Under the pieces are notes generated by a model. That model searched no databases. It was not told where the DNA came from and saw nothing but the letters and a program-made list of their open reading frames with translations. A program made the position numbers and the translations under genes. 64,000 bases of DNA, from contig NC_135719.1 of the NCBI RefSeq assembly GCF_964656455.1, positions 10,643,163 to 10,707,162 on the forward strand, given 5' to 3'. Of this stretch, positions 58,029 to 64,000 are shown in pieces (positions within the stretch are counted from its first letter, which is position 1; each line of letters opens with the position of its first letter). Source of the DNA: Halichoerus grypus (Eukaryota; Chordata; Mammalia; Carnivora; Phocidae).

Positions 58029-59008
58029 CCTCAAGAACCTGCCTAGGGAGGAAACTCAAGGGAGACTTGTATATGAGACAAACACTAATTGTTAAGCTAG
58101 GCGGGGGACCAGCAGCTTTTTGCCTGGGTGTGGGGGGTCTCCCAGGGGAATGCAGAAGGCTTTTGAACCCCGACACCCAGGCTCTGTGATCCTAGAGATA
58201 AGGTAATGTGCCACCCCAGGCCCGCTGTGGATTCTGAAATCTGTTACACTTGCAAGTGTTTGAACTGGAAATCATGCTCCAGATCAGCCAACAATCACAG
58301 GAATGTTCTCTCCTAGTCACTGAAACGGCCTGACTGGCCACGGGATATTTTTTGGAGCAGAAGAAGAGAGACCCATCCAGTTGGGTCAAGAGTGCAATTT
58401 TCCTTGACTTGGGTCTTTGCTTCGGGTCGTTCCAGTCTGAACTGACCTACTTGCAAGGATGTGACATCTGCTAATGTCTCGGGCCCTTTGGAGAAGGTGT
58501 AGGCATGTGGGAACTGCTTGGAGAGAAAGTCAGTGTGTGTGCGCGTCCTGGTGATGCGTGGAGACCCACTCAGGTGTTTCCAGCCATTCGTGGAGGGTAG
58601 CCCTGCGTATAGAGGTTCGCATACATTCTCAAATTTCTGGGGACTGGAATAGATAAGGCTGCATGCAGGAAATGAAAGCCCCTGACACCCCTGGGCAGTT
58701 GTGATCGAGGCTCCCTTACAAAGGCATTTGAATTTCTTCAGGATGAAAACTTAAGGCGGTGGCTGGAGAAGTCTCCAGCCAGGGTGGGGTGCTCAGGCGG
58801 GGCCTCTGACCCAGGGGTGGGCATTTGCCTGTTGAGAGTTTTGCATACACTGAGTCTGAGGTTGTGCTGATGACATAATGGGCCGGATGAATGAGTGCAT
58901 GTCACAAAGCTCCAGCTCGCTGATTGATGGTCCCTTTTTAAAAATTTTGGGCCCCGAGAGCATTGCATGGCTTGAGTTACTGGTAAGGTGAAACTGCTGG
59001 ATTTCTTA

Positions 59009-59080
59009 TTCTTTCTTCTTCTTCTCCTTCTCCTCCTCCTCCTCCCCCTCCTTCTCCTCTTCCTTTTTTTTTTTTTTTTT
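59009..59080. repeat. 72-base pure polypyrimidine tract
   Basis: Uninterrupted C/T sequence (CTT, CTC and TCC units, ending in 17 T). Such tracts can form triplex (H-) DNA. Lies in intron 1. Confidence 0.95.
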
Positions 59081-60719
59081 AATCCCTAAAGAAGCATCAT
59101 TTTGAAGATGGGTATTTGCGTCTCTTCCCCAGAAGCAGACAGCTGAGAGACATTTTTAAAGTCCTTGTCAAATTAGTATGATGACTAAGGCGACTGTGTT
59201 TTACTTAATCAAATTATTTTACACACTTACGGTTGCTCAAAGTGACAAATTCCCTGCCATTTGCATAATTACTGGATAGCCCCAGGTAGTAAGAAATAAA
59301 ATTACCCTGATTTTTTTTTCCTTGCTGTTTGGTTGCAAATGTTTAGCTAATAATTATTTAGGGGAAAAAATGATCTCTGAAAATTCCTTTCAACCAGCTT
59401 TGTGTACACAGCTTAGTTTCTGTAGGGGTTTTCTCTTGTGTGTTTAACAGTCCAAGAAGATGAATCAGTTGTGAAGTGAACTCCATCTCTTTTCCTGAAT
59501 TTTGTAACTCTCCCGCATTTCCATTTTAGATTCCTTACAAAGAGGATGACCCAGAGGCCTCTCCGCAGAGGCACTGCCTTGCTAATCAGATGCCCAGCAT
59601 TTAAACTCATCTCCTTGCCTGCTGCTGGAATGGTATAGCTCTGTGTTAAACTGGATGAATTTCCACTGGTGCAAAGGCAGTTCGAGCAAGAAGGTCTCAG
59701 AATTTCTCTTGCTCATCCTAAAGCAAGCTTCGAAGTACTGCCTTGTTTAGGGGAGGGGCTCACTTAGCAGAGTAAGAGTAAGTATAAGGTAGAGAAGAAG
59801 CAATCAGGATACAGCCATGTTGGATGAAGATGAAGGCCTTGAATAAAGAAAAAAAATCTGTGAATGTTATTGGTTAATTGCCGACACTGGTGTTCCTTTC
59901 AAGGTCGGGGCCAGGCCTCCTGCAGAGGCTGGGGAATAGCGAGGACTCCTGCTAAACTGACCCACCGACCGTGTTCCTTGGATTAAGGAGGGCTCCTTGA
60001 GGTGCCAGGCAAGGGGGGGTGGGGCCTGCCAGGTGACTGGGCAAGCAGGTGTGCAGAAGATGCTCCCCCCTTGCTGGCTTGGAGAATAAAATTCTACCAG
60101 CAGTATTTCTACTTCCAACTTGCGGAATACATTTTAACTTGCACAGATTTAACTGCAACACATTATTTAATAAATAACCACATTCCTCTGAAGTAGAGTC
60201 GAAGTACTTACTACTTCTACTCACTTATATTTTGTACGCGTACTTTATCACACTATGTATATTAATGTGTGTTCTTGGACAGGGTTACATACGCCAAATA
60301 CTGTATGCTTTCCTTTTGGGAAGATGTTAAGGGACATTTCAGTGGTAATTCTGATTGTATGGCTTAAACACAGATTTAGAATGCCCCCAAAGACAAGTTA
60401 CCTATGTTCTGTTCCCCCTCAGAAAAGTTTTTGGCAATCCCTAGGCCAGAAAGATAGCATCCTTGTCCTTGTAACTTAGTTTTGCTTTCTGTTTCTATAT
60501 GTGCATCTACAAAATAGGTAATAAACAGGAAAAAAAGAATGGCATCACTGACTTTGGTTCACAGGAGAAGTGAATTGGTATATGGTTTGAGAAACTTGTA
60601 TTCTATGTAACCTAAGCGTTCGTGTGTTTGTGAAACAGGCAGTATTGCTGAATGGTTAAAACTCCAGATGACATGGTGAAAACTCCCAGACGGAGACCGA
60701 CAGCACCTGTGACAGTTGT

Positions 60720-60965
60720 GACTCAATGGGGTGAGCTTTAGAAGACCTGGGGTTCACTCCCATGTTCTCCCCTTCTCAGCTCTGTGTTCTCAGGCTGATT
60801 ACTCAACCTCTCTGTGCATTGGTTTTTCATTTTAAAACTGGGATCATAATAGTACCTAGCCTCATAATGATTCTGTGAGGACTCACGGAGTTGGTACTTG
60901 TAAAGCACTTTGAATGCTAGCTGGCACATAGGGCTCGACATAGACAAGCTATTAATAATGACATG
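60720..60965 (+). repeat. MIR (plus)
   Basis: The right two-thirds of a MIR: AGCTCTGTGTTCTCAGGCTG, then ATAATAGTACCTAGCCTCAT and TAAAGCACTTTGAATGCTAG. Confidence 0.8.
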
Positions 60966-61424
60966 GTTATATATATTTACTGCAGACACTCAGTTTGTAG
61001 CCCCAACAAATGAGAAATAAAATTATTTCAATCAAGCATTGATTTGGGTGTAGTGAATTGTACATCAAGTAGTTTCCTATTCTGCATGAACGTTTTGTCT
61101 GGGAGGTAAAAGGTTTTTGGTAGTAAATACCAGTACCAGTTGCTAATTCTATTTATTCCCTTATTATAAATATAGAAATCCGTTTTATCTTAAAGATACT
61201 ATAAAAGTTACCAGTGATGTGGGAGAGGAGCCCACTCTAGTAATGGCTATGCTGAGCATTTATAGTCAGTGGGTACTTTGAGGTGGGTGGAGCAGGGATG
61301 GTGCTCGCGCGGCTGGGAGGGACAGGTGCCCTGACGCCTCGCTTTGGGAGGCCCTGTTATCTGTCGCTCTGGTCTGTGGCCACAGGATGGGGAATACTTG
61401 ACAGTCTTCTACATTGTACGCAGC

Positions 61425-61590
61425 AGAGGAGCAGTGGAAAGAGTTTTGGATTTGGAGTCAGAAGACCTGCATTGGAACCTGGACCTTCTACTTCCCAGCT
61501 CCTGGTGACTTGACTTAACCTGAACCCCAGTATCCTCATCTGAAAAACGGGGCCTGTCTTACCGATGGTTGGGAGATTTAAATAAATGGA
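61425..61590 (+). repeat. MIR (plus), left part
   Basis: The MIR tRNA-like head and core: GAGCAGTGGAAAGAGTTTTG, GATTTGGAGTCAGAAGACCT and GTATCCTCATCTGAAAAACG. Confidence 0.75.
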
Positions 61591-64000
61591 CGCGTGATAC
61601 AGTGTTTCTCATAGGGTATAGGATTCGGTACTTGCTTTAACACTAACGACATAACCCTACTTGTTGACCTTGGCACAACAGAAGTCCTTCCCAGGGGCCT
61701 GAGGATTTGCTTCCTAAATTGGAGATCTGGGCCCTTGTAGCTTTCTCTGCAACTCTGGGTGAAGGGTGGCAACTTCAAGGCAGCCTGGGGTGTCAGGAGG
61801 GGGGATCGGGGGACATCTGTTATAGACGTTCGCTGCCCTCTGGGCAGCCTTGTTTAAGATGAGCAACCTTGGGGCTCAGTCCTGGTTGCCTGGGGGGCTC
61901 AGGGCTCGTGCCACACCCACCTCCTCCTCAGCAGGCACAATTGTGGGCATTTTCCTCCTCTTGATCCTTTTTGGTTTTTCAGAAGCCGAGTGAATGAGCT
62001 CTTGATAAGAGTGTCGTTTCTCATCCCCTGGATTCATTCCCCTTAGCTCATGATGATCGTTTAGGGGGGACACCTTTGCACAATGCCGCTCACCTTTCCT
62101 CCCCAGGTCTGTCCTTGGGAAGGATAAGGAATGAACCAGGCTCTTCTCAGTGAATCAAGTTGGCAGTGGCTATTTTAGGTGACTTCATAGACTCACGTTC
62201 AAGTGCCACCGGCTTCACAAGAGAGCACACACTCTCTTGAGGACCACTGCATCCCCAAACCCCGGTGGCTCGGTGTCGACTTCACCGAGGAAGAAGCCCT
62301 CTCTGCTTCCTAAGGCCCTGGACCTTCTGCAGCCACGGCTGGGGAGTGAGCAAGCTTGGGGGGGCCTTCATCGTGGGCAATCCAGGGACCGTATACAGAG
62401 AGGAAACCTTCCACGGGGTGCAGGCAGAGTCTCTGCAGTTGGCTACTTCCAGCTTCTTTGTTTCTGTTCTTCTGTGTGGCTTTGAGTTGCGGCTTTCTGA
62501 AAAGGGAAGCCCTTCCTAACAGAGGGTTTAGTAGCTCAGTTTTTTAGTGGGAATGATGGTCACCAAGCCGGCTCTTTTCCTGAAATAACCAGACATTCCC
62601 CTTCGAATAGGATATGGTTACTTCACTAAGACATAATAGTTGATCATTAAAATTTGGGGGGGGGACTTAGTACAAAAGTCCCATTTATGACTTCCGCTTA
62701 ACACTTACTGAAAATATTTAAAAGCCAAAGGCAGCATAGGTTGCTACAAGCCCTAGTTTTTGAATGGGGCTGGTGGGGGTGGGGCAGATAGTGTGGTGCC
62801 CACTATCTTCATAAATAACCTGCCAGTACCTCCCAGTGCTCTGTTCTCCTGGGAGGTCATATCCCCAGTGGCATTTCAAGATACCTGGTAACGGAATGGA
62901 AGAGTATTGAGTGTAACAGGGATGTCTTCTTTCCTTAGCGTTGGGTTTTGTTGAAATCCTTGCCATGGGCACACTGTGAATCCTGGAAACAAGCAGGTGT
63001 CCCCAGGATGTGGCAGCAGGTGTGAGTTACTGTGCAGGAGAACGAGTCCATTCTTCGTGCATCTATCTGTCCATCCGTCCACACTCCCTACGTGAGTTCT
63101 GTACGACGTGCTGGCAGATTCTAATTTGTCTGGCAGGTTGCCCTTTGGGACGGGTCTCCGGATAATGAACCTGGCTGTCCAGGTGACCCCGGGCACTTTT
63201 TGTTGGTAGGTCTAAAGCCCTTTGTGGCTCTCAGCTCATAGCTACCTGAGCTCCTGATTGTGCGGAGTTAGCAGAAATAGGAAGGAGCCGAGAGCAGGCT
63301 TTCAACAAATAGTCCTGGGGAATATAATAGACTATTAGGCAAACTCCTCCCTCAATCCCTGCCCACACAACTACAGGAACTTAAGCAAGAGAGAAATGAT
63401 TATTTTTACCTCCATTTCTGCACTGGCAAGGTCGATGTAGGGAGAACAGTGTCACAATGGTGCTTTTCAATTAAAGACTATTGTACAATGTTCTTGGGAA
63501 TGGCTATTGTCTTTCCCTCCTCCCCCCTTTGGAAAGGGCTTATGTAAAACAGGCACGCTCCTCTAATTGTTGGATTTGCTCCCCCATCCTGACACTACTG
63601 CTTTCCCATCTTGGGCTGATTAGAATGAGAAATTACCACCTTGAATATAAGCAAGTTGAAATTGGAAAGCTGCCCTCTGACTGATTACATAAGCTTTCAA
63701 CTACTGTACCTGAAATCTCATGTTTACCTTGCTGAGAATTCTCTTAATGAAGATACACATTTCTAAGCAGCACGGACCCATATGTTTTTATTATGTAAGC
63801 TTCAATTATTGTGATGCAACCTGTGGAAAAAAAAGAATGGCGTTGATTAGCTCAACTCTCCGTTGGCTTTTTGGGTCAGAGAATGATTGGAAGTAGACCC
63901 ACAGAGCCCCCTAGAGACTCCCCCCCCGCCCCCGGAACTTTGGACCGCCTGATGCTTCAGCATCAGCACCTTCTCCCCGGGGATGTGCAGGTACACCCTG

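Larger units (their letters stand above)
54998..64000 (+). other. SLCO3A1: SLCO3A1 intron 1 (5' part)
   Basis: The intron begins at the GTGAGT donor and continues past the window end. No second SLCO3A1 exon, which would continue after ...GTVGAYL, is visible in the remaining 9 kb, in keeping with a long first intron. Its first 330 bp are still CpG-rich. Apart from simple repeats and MIR relics it is unique sequence with no CAN-SINE or L1. Frames inside it (all under 95 codons) are not exons that I recognise. Confidence 0.85.

Noticed and set aside
55340..64000. A second SLCO3A1 coding exon within the window
   Set aside because: No frame in this span translates to the conserved OATP segment that should follow residue 60, so the next exon must lie beyond the window.

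Overview
This window is nuclear DNA from a carnivoran mammal. The clearest evidence is eleven full-type tRNA-Lys-derived CAN-SINE copies (promoter-like head, CT-rich middle, AAATAAATAAAATC tail) plus two shorter tRNA-only relatives. Most have exact target-site duplications. The youngest copies (near 12.98, 27.89 and 34.95 kb) look to me more like the arctoid type (bears, pinnipeds, mustelids) than the dog type; that species placement is from memory of the family and is tentative.

The only gene I can support is SLCO3A1 (organic anion transporter OATP3A1). Its first coding exon lies at 54818-54997 on the + strand, inside a strong TATA-less CpG island (about 53.83-55.33 kb). It encodes 60 residues, from the start codon into the first transmembrane helix, and ends in a consensus GTGAGT splice donor at a codon boundary. 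From 54998 to the end of the window is the 5' part of intron 1. The 5' leader is rich in GGC repeats. One run of eleven GGC triplets lies in the glycine frame of a complete 28-codon upstream ORF with a strong start context.

From 1 to about 53.5 kb I see no protein-coding gene. It is AT-rich intergenic DNA, in keeping with the gene-poor interval upstream of SLCO3A1 in other mammals. It is a layered record of repeats: old L1 fragments (4.5-9.0, 21.4-24.3, 36.0-36.8 and 42.3-46.5 kb), younger L1 3' ends (8.64, 12.39 and 43.94 kb), ERVL/MaLR LTRs (0.3, 26.3, 34.8, 46.9 and 49.3 kb), a probable ERV LTR at 13.3 kb, hAT-type DNA transposons, and many MIR and L2 relics. The last 16.8 kb, around the promoter and in intron 1, has no CAN-SINE and no recognisable L1.

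The most unusual structure is a 125-bp inverted duplication: 26751-26875 is the reverse complement of 28629-28753 with 3 mismatches. One arm sits in an old L2-like repeat. The other interrupts the tail of an MLT1-type LTR, without poly-A tail or target-site duplication, and is followed within 5 bp by a perfect 12-bp hairpin. This looks like a replication template-switch (fold-back) insertion rather than transposition.
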